Part shown: positions 1-12,700 of the stretch, in pieces
Layout of the letters: the number at the start of each line of letters is the position of its first letter
How positions within the stretch are numbered: position 1 is the stretch's first letter
NCBI GenBank assembly: GCA_963931925.1
Contig: OZ007570.1
Coordinates: 26,835,804-26,899,803, forward strand
DNA from: Onchidella celtica
Taxonomy: Eukaryota > Mollusca > Gastropoda > Systellommatophora > Onchidiidae
Reading direction: 5' to 3'
Length of the DNA stretch: 64,000 nt
Program-made: the position numbers and the translations under genes
The notes under the pieces: generated by a model
Seen by the model: the letters and a program-made list of their open reading frames with translations, nothing else
Told to the model about the DNA's origin: nothing
The model's database searches: none

Positions 1-16
1 TTTATGATTTATGATT

Positions 17-22
17 TTTATT
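17..22 (-). terminator. candidate polyadenylation signal of the receptor gene
   Basis: An AATAAA hexamer on the minus strand lies about 630 nt past the distal candidate stop codon at 651. It would give a 3' UTR of ordinary length. AT-rich DNA yields such hexamers often, so this is only a candidate. Confidence 0.25.
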
Positions 23-650
23 GATGTGTATGGTCGAGAAGTTTTACAATCAATGTTCACAAAAAAAGACTTAGAAATGAAAAAGACTTAGACATTTTTT
101 TTTTTTAATGTTAAAAGAGAGAAAAGTGCACTGGTACCAAAGAACACGAAAGAGGCTGTCCAGATAGTAAGAAAAATCACGAATTCATATTATGGAGTGA
201 TTATTTGTTAATGGCAAAAATCTAAAAGTTATTACATTAGTAATTCATCAAATTTTTAATGGTAAGACAAACTGTCCTTGTTTCAAATATTTTTGTATCT
301 GTTTGAGATCTCTTGCAGGTTTTCATGCCAATGTTTTTCTAGACTAACAGAGAATGCTAAGATATCTCACATACTAATGAACACACATGAATCAATTGAA
401 ATTTAGAATATTAAGAGTCAATGTGTTAGCTCATGAGAACGGTCCTTGTAACATTCGCTATTCTTAAGTGAACAAAATAATGATCAAAGAGCACTCTGTT
501 TAACTGTAAAATAACTTGGATTAACTAGAAATAATTACAATTACAACTATGAAGTGCTGAGATTTAGGAAGATACAAAGATTAACGCTCTATGAGTCTGC
601 TAAAGTTGTGTGAGTGAAAACAAGAAAAAGTTAGGTTCACTACATGCGTG

Positions 651-718
651 TTAAATTTTTTGTTTAGCAGATGCAGGTTTCCAACCTTTCGCTTTCTTTT
701 TCTTTGCTTTTGGCAAGT
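651..718 (-). CDS. aGPCR candidate distal terminal exon (basic C-tail)
   Basis: The exon follows a good acceptor (TTCTTCAG) and is phase 1, fitting the upstream 30-nt exon. It encodes 21 residues including a Lys-rich run ([13 protein letters not shown]) and then TAA. It competes with the exon at 1699-1913, which has its own stop. The pairing is inferred from phase only; a chance match is possible. Confidence 0.45.
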
Positions 719-3700
719 CTGAAGAATTGGTACCAAGGGGATAAATCATTTATAAATGATTGCATGTGAGAAAATTTCATTCTGAATGACATGAAACACA
801 AGAAACTTAAAGGTCTGAAGAGAGGAGACAAAGATTACTGTAACACCAATAGGTGACGGGTCTGGACACAGACAGGGTTATGGAGGGGAAGAATGGATGC
901 CATAAACACAGGACAAATGAAAAACAAAAATGACAACATAATGTGCATATACAAGTAATAAAACATGTGATGAAAATTAACAATGTGCGCTTAAATCAAC
1001 GGACACATTGAGAAAAAAACAAAACAAAAACACATAAACTGTGGAATGAACATAAACACTCTCAGAATTAACTTAATCTGTCAGATACTGAAGTGCTTTG
1101 AAATTCAAAGATTTAGAAAAGCAAAAAACTTGTCTGCAAGTGTAGATGAACATCTCAACACACACAAATCTGACAGGTCAACAGGGTTAAAGCAGGTGGC
1201 CTGCTGTGTGCCGTTTATGCACATTTGCTATGCTTCATCAAGTTTCATGGAACACAGGATAATTACTGCTAGTAGATAATCTAAACTGGATGTGCCACAT
1301 GGATGATGCTTTTAAGCTAGAGATATTGGGCAGCTGTGGTTAGAAAAGCCCGTGAATGTCTCCAACCAGCTACTTTGGATTTAGTTTCTTCAAAAACAAA
1401 AATTTGACACCGAAACAAAAAAACTGAAGAAATATAAATATTGGTAGGCCCTCTGCATGAAGGCACATCAGTAAGAGGGGAACTGTACAGGAATATATAG
1501 GAAATTCTGTTTGGTAGGCAAGACAAGCAGGCCAATCCTTACATTGTCAAATCAATACTGTATTCATGTATATATATTGTAATAATGTAAATGTTTATTT
1601 CAGACAGCACAATTAACTAATACATTACATGTATAAATTCTAACTACTCCATCACCTGCAATTTAATTCAATACGTATTAAATACATGTATATACCCACT
1701 AATTATAAGATTGATCAGCTGAATACACTGACGGTCTTTTGGCACAACAGCTGACTAATAACATCACACCCAAATCTCTTCCAGGAATGTGTAAGTTATC
1801 TGCCATATCCAAATTTTCATTTAGGGGGAACACTACATCCAAATCTCCTCCAGGAATGTGAAAGTTATCTGCCATATCCAAATTTTCATTTGGGGGAACG
1901 TCACAATGTGTAACTGTTTAAAATGGGAACTTTCAGCTGAATTTAATCTTGGTGGATAGGCAACTATTTATTTGCATAGCAGTGCACAGAGATATTAGAT
2001 AAAATGAAAAGATAATCATATGGCATGGGACACGGAACAGGACATCTGTGCAAACAAAAGCTTGGTAAGACCAGATAGCATTAAAAATTACCAGTAAAAA
2101 GCCTATAGATTAGTTCCATCAAAAACAAAATGGTCCAGACAATTTTGAGAATCTTAAGCCATAATCAGAATATTAAAAGTACTTCCAAATCTTATTTTCA
2201 CTGAAGGTGCTATGTTAAACAAGAAGCCAATATGGTTAAAACTTTTAATACTTAATACAGACATATTTCATACTGAATGAGTCCAGCATGTAGTACAAAT
2301 CAAAAACACAAAAACCAAGTAAAACACTCAAAATTACCAAACCCGAACATGAAAACAGACATTCAGAATATCTGCAAATTGTGAAAAAACCTGGACATGC
2401 ATGGTGGCAGCTTTCTTTCCCACAAAAAGAATTGACTGAACCCACAAACTGAATGTACTGAACACCATATAAAAATTAATCAGACATTAAAGATCAAGCA
2501 TTAGGATAAGCTGACAACATGGAAAGGAGTAATAAGTTACCTGGAGGTTCAGAAACTACAGGGGCTTGGCCTGTAATAAGTGATTAACATTACTAACTTG
2601 GAAACATTGTTTTCTGTTTCTGCCTCCACTTTGCCATTCGAATCTTCGTTCCCACACACTTTTTTCACTCCCTCCCCACTTACTCTTCATAGTTATATGT
2701 TCTCAAAATCTTATTTATATCGAGAATTTCTCTTTCATCTATTATTATGTCAACTCAATTCTCAGTACATTTGATGATAAACAAAAAAACTGCTAGGCTT
2801 GGAACAGAATAACTACGATAATGTGTCAACGTTGTTCTAGCACACATCAGAAAGCAGAAAATTTTCAAAATTTGGCCCTGTGTACTCTGTATCCCTAAAT
2901 GTCCTTACCCCCTGTACTAATTCTTTTGACAGGAAATTTTAGCACCAGACAGAGAAAGACATTTTTACTGAAGCTCTTCCTAATTTTTCTGTTTGTAGCT
3001 TTTTCCTACTAATCAATATGTTAAGAAGAGTTCTATTAAAGTTACTGATGTCTCTCCCCAGATCCCAAGATATCTATATCATAAAGCATAAAGCTTAGGG
3101 ACATCCCAATGTAACAATATTAAACAGCTTCAAAGTTCTGATTGCTTGCTCATTACCAAAGTCAGTTTAGCTTTAAATTTCGCATGCTTTTAGATTTACA
3201 CAGTGAGGACCATGCAATAAATCCCATGTACATTTCAGATGCACTGATACATCAACTTTAAGGTTGCAAAAGAGATACATTCACCTTGTAAACATTCTGC
3301 ATTTACCATAATTCATTCAAATATATAATGTAATAATATATATATTTGAGTAATGATTGGTCATGTCAAAGGCCTGAAAGCAGAGCATAATCAAACAGTT
3401 AAACACAGAGAATTTCTGCTTCAATGTCTTAAAATAATAAAGGCACTAGCAGTAATCCTGAATATATGCAACTGGAATACAGTACTTTCTTACCTCTGCT
3501 ATTTGAAGAAGTCTTCGTTGTATCTCCGTACTCCTCAAAACAAGGCAAGGCCCTCTTCCATGCTGCTATGGCATCTTTCTTTAGCAGGCAGTAGAAAATA
3601 AAAATGAAGAAACCCTGAAAAAGAGAAATTTTATAACTTCCATTTAAAAAAAAGTTTGAGGAATATTTACATCTCCATGTTCGGTCATTTTTTTCATCTT

Positions 3701-6700
3701 GCGTGTCAGTGGTTATTAATATTATTTATATACTGTTTACTTTCCTGGATCTATGGTTGACCAAAACAATTTCTCCAAGGAATTTGTACTGTACCAGAGT
3801 GCAAGCATTCTGAGCCAATAAAGGAGTGATATGACCATTATCTACAGTTTCCTTGGATAAGACAGCTATGCGTAGCTGCACCTTCACATCCTTTTCAATC
3901 ATTTTATATTTCAGCCTCAAGAAAATCCCACCCACCTATTTTTTAATTTTTTGTTTTTTTAACTATTGCTTGTTTTGTTTCATACACTTCATTTCACACC
4001 ATAAATATGTGGTTTAAAAATAGATTCACTTCTTAGTGTATTCTATGCTGTATTCTGTCAGTGACTTACTTGAAGTGAGTTAAATATAGCAAACAGGTAG
4101 TAGAAAACAACGCTGGCTTGATCAATTGCAAAAATACCAAATAACCAGGATAGTCCTAGCAAAATCACAACACCAACAGCTCCCCTCAGTTTTTGTATGG
4201 TGCTGCGGAAAACATAATTAAGACAAGTTAAAAGATACCAGTATATGATAATGACATTAAAATCATCTCATAATCCATCTTTATACATACATTCTTTTTT
4301 GAGAGAGAAGAATATAGACTCAATGGAAGAATTTTTTTAGTTGATACATTAACATGTGAAATCTAAATGCAGAGAACAGGACAGTTTCTGTCTTTCATAA
4401 AAGATAAAATACTGTCCACATCTAAACTTATTGTCTTTATTTTGATGAAGCAAACCTGTGTTTACAAAAATGTCTTATAATTATGATAATTTAGGCAGTA
4501 CTGTGAAAGTATAACAAATTTTCTTTTCAAATGGCACTTTCATAAACCAGCTAATACCATCACTATTTATTCTATCTTCACTTCATGCAGGACATAATAC
4601 TCTAACCATAAAGACAATCAGAAGCATTTATTTTAACAAGCCACTTTCCCATGCCAGTGTTGAGAGACAGAGATTTGTCATACAGGTACGAATGTCATTA
4701 TTTTACCTGTTCCTGTCTGTCTTGTTAAGTTTAGAACTGGACATACTGACGAGCTGTTTGACAACAAGACCAAAGGCAATGCAGTTGAGCAGTAGTATCA
4801 GACAAACTGGTCCCACGAAGGCAGCGTAGAAGGCAGGGTTCTTTAGCCAGCACCTGGATGAATGAGATCAGAGAATGAAATAATATATACACTTTTCTGT
4901 GCTAATGATGAGTTCTTTTATCTCCATACTTTACTTCTCCTTTTTCTTGTGTATAAGTTTAAGAGTAGTTACGTTTCAGCTAAAGAATGAGTGACTTCTA
5001 CATCTGAATTAATCAAATGGTATTTAATCTCACACATGTGTAATACCAGTCATATTAACGGCACAAGACAATCTGACTTTTCCAGGGGACAGTTGCATTG
5101 GATTTTCAGAGCCAACGTATTTATAATTAGCATGGATTCTTTAATAGTAATGTAAGAGAGATTTCACACTGTTAGTGTTAAGCAGACAGTATCATAATAA
5201 AATTATGTTTGTTTACAACTGATCACAAAAACATATAAATGCCTGATACTGAGAGTAAAATGACAGTAATTACAAAGAAAGAATTAACTAACTAAATAAC
5301 TTTTCACCAGCTGTTATGAAAGTAATGAACTCAGTGTTGACAGTTGAGTTAGTAACTATTTGTAAATGTTGAACAATGACAAGAGTGGTGACCATCAGGA
5401 TAACTGTCACAATGGTGAATAGGATGCAGAGGTTCAATGGTTGTGGCCAGTGTAAGAAAGTCAAGGACTGAAACTCTTATTTAATAAGGATTCTCTACCT
5501 TTGAAGATTTCCTGTAGTCGTGCTCTCCGGGGATTTCAATTCCTTTTTTTTTTTCACAACTAGATAAGGTTCATGGCATTATCCAGGATAAACCTGTAAA
5601 CCCACCATTCTATTTCTCTCTATTTTTGGTCTAGATAGCTTCCCATATTCTACAGTATCACAACAGTTTAATGCACACCAGAGCAATCATTTCTGATAGG
5701 GAAATTGCTCGCACCGAATTGAACGCATATTAGTATTTTACATTTTTACAACTTTTTATTTAAAAATACCTGAAACTAGAATCAACACAATCGGTCGATA
5801 CAAAAGCGATTGAGCTGGATTAGTTGACACTTAGGAAAATTAACTTTATAATTGTTGAAACGGTCATTCAGGCTGTAGTGTCACGCCAAAAAGGGGCCAA
5901 AATTGCACCATAATGAATTACTCCTGCCACTATTTTTTTTTTAATAATAAGATGATTAGAATAATCATAGGGACAATAAAATATTGAATATGGTGAGAAT
6001 ACAGTGTCAGGTTCATAATCTAAGGACTTCCCAACAGCAAAAATTGCAATTAACCATCAAAACTTACATGCCACTATTGATGAAGCCATAGTTGTTAGGG
6101 GCATCAATGGCAAGGGTTATCACAACAATAACAAGCGGGACTCCTGGAAACAGATAAATTGTTAACAGTTTAAGACAAATTTTCTTGTATGCGTTGCATG
6201 TCATTTAATACATAGAATGGTTTCATTCCTGCAATATGAATATACTGAAATACAATAATATCTGAACAGAGTATACTCAGCACAAATGGGAAATATGTAC
6301 AATTAAAGAAGACTATTAATGTAACTCTTTAAGGCCCAAGAAAAGTGCAATGTGTCAGTCACACTGCTGTTCCAAAAGCCCAAGCCAAGCAGTAATATGC
6401 ATCGTTCCAGTAGATTATTAAATTTTTACTTCCTACCTCGCAATTCTGGTTTCTTTAATCTTTTTTTCATTTTTTCGTACAAAATAGATACTTTCACAGG
6501 ATTTTAAAAGCAAACACTAAGTTTCATAGGAGGAAATAAGCCATTATTTCCAAATCTTTCACAGCAGTAAAAAATGAATGTGGGCAAAATATGTCATACA
6601 GCATGGTGGTTAGCATGCTTACCCCAGCCAACCAAACAGCATTTGAGCAAGAAGTTTGTGAAGTATGTCTTGAATACCAGCACTAAGGCCAGGTACATGT

Positions 6701-9700
6701 AGAAAGCCTCCACAGCCATCCAGGTTAGGGCGGCCAGAAGAAAATAGTGCAAGAGGATTGCAACAGTCTGAAAGTTCAAAATGTATAATATATGTGTGTG
6801 TGTGTGATTGTGTGTGTGTGCGCGTGCGTGTGTGTGCGTGCGTGCGTGCGTGCGTGCATGCGTGCATATGTGTGTGTGTGTGTGTGTAGGCTATATATTG
6901 TATCAAGTAAACTAAAATTTTACTGGTAAAGTGCCATTGCCAAAACAGAAAACTGAATACATTTTGAACTGCAGGTCTGAGTTTTATTTTGCTGAAACTG
7001 GTAAAAGATCTCTTCAGTAGGTCAAACTGTGGTTTGCAAGCATTGTGTCTGACATCATCTAAAATAGATTATTAGATGTCAGTCTTTACATACGTTTACT
7101 ATGACCACAAGTTACTTGTCCTGGGACTGCTACTAATTGACACTGGTGGTTGGGCATACGTGGGGGATAACCAAACAGGGGGCTGGTTTTCAAATTTAAT
7201 GCATTTGCTATTATAATATATTTATATTAGAAGTCATCATTTGAAGAAACAGAACATTTGGATACTACACATTCATTTGATGATCTAGATAGCTTCTAAA
7301 TTATCATGACCTTTATTACCAACAACTGCCTCAATTTTACGGAAGTATGAATTTGTCATGGCCTTTTTCAGTAAATTTAAAAATGTTTATGACACAAAAG
7401 ATACGGAAGGAAATAAATCCTCCCCACTCACTTTGCAAGCTGCACTGTTGTCAAAACTGTAATCATGCATCCCAACCAAATATACCAGATTGGACATCAG
7501 CAATGCCAGGCACAAGTTGATTAGGATTTTCGAAGGATTGTCTCGTCGAAGTTTCCTGCAAAGAAAAAGTTCAATTCAATAAAGTCATTCAAGGACAAGG
7601 CAATGTTTCTTTACCTTGCAGGCACAATATTCATCATAGATAAAAGGAAGTATGAGGTGCATGATAGTAAATATATTTTCTTTGCTTATGTTTCAAACAG
7701 GTTACAGTATGCATATATGTTCGTGAATTATTGTAGCTTTGTTATAAATAGCAGACTTCTCTGTTAACCATAATAGAGCACTTTCTTTTCTGTTTTCTCA
7801 GTTTTCATCTTTCTTTCTTTTTCCTTTTTTTCGTGATATCTACCCAAGAGCCTGAGATTTCAAAATGGTGTGAAAGAATAAAATTAAACATAGAATTAAT
7901 GGGAAAAGATTGAAAAAAATATAAAAATATAGATATATATATATAAACTGGACAAATAAAACACAAGTGGAATAATGTTGGCTTCTTAAATGTGAAAGAC
8001 GTGATGCTTAGGTCCACACACATTAAAAAGACAGATTTAACTTACAAATGGCTGCAATTAAATCTATTTCCACCTATATAAAAATGATAACACCATATTC
8101 ATACACCCACACATTTACTCCTGTCAAATCTTCTGAAAGTAAATTTAAAAAAGAAGTCAATAGTTAAGAACTATTCAGCAGCTTTGACAAGACCTCCTTG
8201 GAGTTATAATGAAAGCAGGAATGAAATTTTCTTCTTTTTATGCCATGAGGTAAGCATACCTAAATATTTCTTCCTTCCATAAGCTAATAATATATACACA
8301 TGTCTCATATTGCTCTATGCCAAACTGTCAAAAACTATCAGACGGCAAAATCAAAGAAATTATGCGCGTATGTAAAAAGCAACAGAAATGATAGCAATAT
8401 CAGAACATTATTCAACACTAAATATTGTGGAAATGCGATAATTAACGGTTCTAAGTTACCAGCACTTATTTTCGCGTATATATAGCAAGATATCAGCAGC
8501 AAGCCAAACATATGTTATGTCAGTAATGTGTCTCTTTCCAATTGCTAAAGGATTTTTATTAAATATAGTCTTTGCAGAATGTTTTGACAATGAGTGGCAA
8601 AGCAGTATTTTGTTTTCAGAGAGAAGGGTATTTTTTTTTTAATTTGCAAAAAGTGGCGATTGTTTCTGCACATAAAGCTGGGCAACAATATTGAGCCTGT
8701 TTCAAGAAAATTTACATTTCGGATTAGGACTGAAAGTGAAATGAGACTGCCTATTATTCTTTCACTCCGTCAATATATATCTCAGATCAAAGAAAAATTG
8801 TCTGATACACCCTAAATTTTAAGTGAAAATCAGAGCTTCTGTTCAGGACACTGCTCCCTTCGTCACAGAATACAGATACATACTTATGTTTTTCTCTCAG
8901 TATTTTTGAACTTGTAATATTCTGAGTCATTCTAAAATAATGCTGTATGTTAAAGCAACAACATAATTTTACCATTCCAAATATTGGGCTGTAAGTGAGA
9001 TGTTCTAATTCCATGTAACTATTTTAATCATTTTCTTTCTTATTCATTTAAAAAAAAGAAAAGAAAGAAAGGTAGGTACCTTATCAAAATATATACATCT
9101 GGCACAAAGTGTAAACAAAATGACTATGACAATATTCTTTGGACAGCACAACATGAATGAAATGCCTAAGGTCACAAAACTTAGTGCGGTTCCAGTGCAA
9201 GTGGAATAAGTGTTAGATCAAGTGAAAATCACAATGTTCAATGCGTAAAAGTGCCCCCCAAAAATACAATACTATAGCAGGGACAAGTTCTGTCCTCAAA
9301 ACAATAAACCTGTCATTTACCTGAAAACATTCACATTAGTGCATGTAAATAGACAAAACTTCAATTATCTTGAAAAGTACTGTTACCAATTTTTACTTCT
9401 CTGTTATTTTGAAAATGAATGTCCAGAATAAAACCTTTTGTAAAGCAATGAAATGTAATGCTTGTATTAACAAACTTTCTGTGGCTAACAAAACTTTGCT
9501 TAGAATGTGATAAGCGGAACTGTGTAAATGCCGAAGACAAGAACAAGGAAACAGACAGCTCAAGAACAAGGAAGAAGAGAGAGAAAGTGAGATAAAGATT
9601 GGTTCTAAAATAAAGAAGGCGAAAAGTTAGTTTTAATCCTAGTAAAACAAATACTGTATAACCAAAATATTATTACAAGAATGAAAGATATACCCAGTAT

Positions 9701-12700
9701 GAAAAGGCAACCCTGCTCATTCAAATCCATGAAATAACAATGAATACACATGAAAATTTGGGATGAAAACAATAACAGAAATAAAACATTTCTAAACCTA
9801 CTGTTTCATAAGATCTTTTTGACATAAACAAAACATAAATACCTTACACTATATTTATGCCATATAATTTTTCTTACACACAAATTATCTATATATCAGC
9901 TGTACCAGATGACATTTACAGCAGTTATATTACCAGTTCATAATAATCACTATTTTAGCTTTCTGAGTTAGTCTGTATAATGTGGTAAGCTTGAACAAGT
10001 AATTGGACCTGTTTTGTGCATATATTATACATAGCTGACACTCTGAGTGTCACTGACAGGACATAACTTTGAAGCACGAGAGATATCTCAGTTAGGTGTT
10101 AACATGCTTGTAATGAAAGAACATCATTTTTATTGCAAATCAGTGTATAATTGACAAAATCACAAATTTATTGCTTTCTTTTTGAAGATATATATCCATA
10201 TATTTCAGAACTTAGATGTTATGCTACCGAAATTTTGAAGTACATGATGATTTTCAATTTTTTTTTTAACCAAAAAAAACCCAAACAACTGACTATCACT
10301 CACAATTTATCCAGTCCAAATGATGTTATTTCACATAAAATGAATATTTTATACATGTATAGAATCAGACTGTGTTAGTAATGTAGCTTGACTTGAGTTA
10401 TTCAGAATGTAATCTTCCTGTGAGAAAAGCTTTCAATGCCGATATGACTGGACAAAGGCGAAATTGCCATGTTTTCAATCTTTCTTGCTTCATGGCCCCT
10501 TTCAAAGCTCAGGCCACCTCCCTCCTCCCCTGCTTGCTCATACGCTCTTTCTCTGTGTCTCTCTAAAGCACACACACACACACACACACAAAAAGAGGGG
10601 GAGAGAGAAAATCAGACAAACATAAAAAGACACCCTGGAACATCAACTGAGAATATGTCTATATTTAAAATGCAACATGCCTAAGAGATTTTCATTATTT
10701 CATCTATTTCTTTTTACCATTCAACTCGCATTCACTTGCATCAGGTGAGATTCAGTGTTATCTGACAGATAGATTTCAGTCACTATTTCTTTTCTTCAGT
10801 ACTAAGGATTGTATTATTACTACTGTTATTTCTTGACAAGCCTACACACTAGTTATCATCGACTGAAGCATATAACTTTGAATCACAGAATATCATATTA
10901 CAAAATATAAAAAAACCTTTGGAATGAGATTAGGAAGCCCTCAAAGCAGGCCACCAAAAAGAATTTAAAAAAATTTAAATTCAAAAAGGGGTTAAATTAT
11001 TTCACCATTAAAGGAATCATTGTTTTATACACTATAGTTTGAACTTTGTCCAAGGCCAGGTCAACAATTAACAAAAGGGACTATTATTGGTAGTTTTTAC
11101 AACAGACAATGCCTTGAAAAGAATAAAACAGGAATCACAGATGTGTTATTGTACCATAAAAATCTGAAAGTATCTGTTCTTCCGCTCATCCAGACAATCC
11201 CTTAGCAAGTGTTTGCCTGTATTTGTAATTTTTTTTGGGGGGGGGGGGGGGGGGGGGGAGCAAATAGGGTAAAACAGAAAAGGATATCACTCAGCATCAG
11301 TCCAGTGTAACTAAACTAGCCACTAAAGCTGTTACCAATGAGATGTGGGAGCAAAAAAATTATATTATCTCACTAAATGACAGATCTTCTGAAACCCCCC
11401 CAAATGATAATACATGTAATGACCCAAGATTAAACTACATCATTTGTAATTTTTACATGAATAATGCATAATGAATAAACAAAAAGAAAATAAGAGCAGA
11501 GGTGGAAAAAAATTGCATGCCAATTTCAATACCTCCTGGCAATCGATTCGTTGGAAAGGCTGTATCGATTGACCTGTCTATAAATAAGGTGAATAAGGAG
11601 AAACATATTAACAGATTGAAGAAGTCAGTGTGTTAATATGTTAAATAAATAAAATATTACCCTGCCAAATCTCAATTCCTGAGTGCACATCTTCATATCT
11701 CTGTCACAAAGTGTCATGTTATATCCAACAACACCCAAAATCTGACCACAGTGATAGCCAATAGAGTACAACATCTCTAACATAAAAAATTTGTGCACCT
11801 ACGACAAAGAATGATCAATCCCAGAGCACCGTACTTCCAGGTTACCTGTAGTCCAGTACCTTGCTCTGATTGTCGCAATGGTGTGAAATTGACAAATATT
11901 TTAAAAGTTTGTTATTTGAAAAACCGAAAGCCACAATGACTGAGCCCAGTCCTAGCCTCTAAGTTACCTCAGCAAAATTTAATGATAAACTCTTGGTCAT
12001 TGACATTTGACAGACGTGATAGAATTGCTACAGAAAATTAACATTAAAAGAGCATCAAAATGAACTATCTGAGCACACAATGATAAGTTCTTTTTTTTGT
12101 TTTTATCCACTGTCTGCTCAGAATTTAGATGCTTGGCAAAAAAGAGAATCAAATGTTCTGGCAATCAACATAAACAGAAAAATGCTGATGGCTCAAGTTA
12201 TCACTGATGAGCTGCCCATGGATTGTGAGCACTACAATCAGGAGATTGCTTTAAGCTCTGAAAGCCATATTCCAAACTCTGAATGAGACCATCTTCCACA
12301 TTTTCTGTCAGTGGTGAACAGTCTTAAATGATCTGTAATATCTTCTCACCAAACTTTTGTAAACATTTTTTAAATATACTGCGAAGTGTCAGATTACAAA
12401 CAACTTCTTATGATCTGCAAACATTAAATAATTCCATAACTATGGCTAGCTACATGGTGCTGGATTTTATGTTCTACTATCGTGAAATCAAAGATACTGA
12501 TTTCTTTGTCAGAAGCCCAAATATCTCTTCTTCATTCCTGAAATGAGTAGTTTTAGAGTATGTCAGGTCAATGAAAGCGATATTGTACCCTATGTAGTTC
12601 ATTAAAGAGAAGTCTGATGATCACAACATAAAAGGTATGAAACAACATCCGATAGGAGGCTTTCCTTTAAAATAAATGTCTCAAAGAGAAAATACAAAGT

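Noticed and set aside
2245..2445. 66-codon minus-strand ORF as a receptor tail exon
   Set aside because: It has a hydrophobic, Cys-rich composition unlike a cytoplasmic tail and no suitable acceptor and donor in phase.
6619..6906. 95-codon ORF rich in Thr-His repeats on the minus strand
   Set aside because: It is a translation of the GT/CA microsatellite running into the TM3 exon in the wrong frame.
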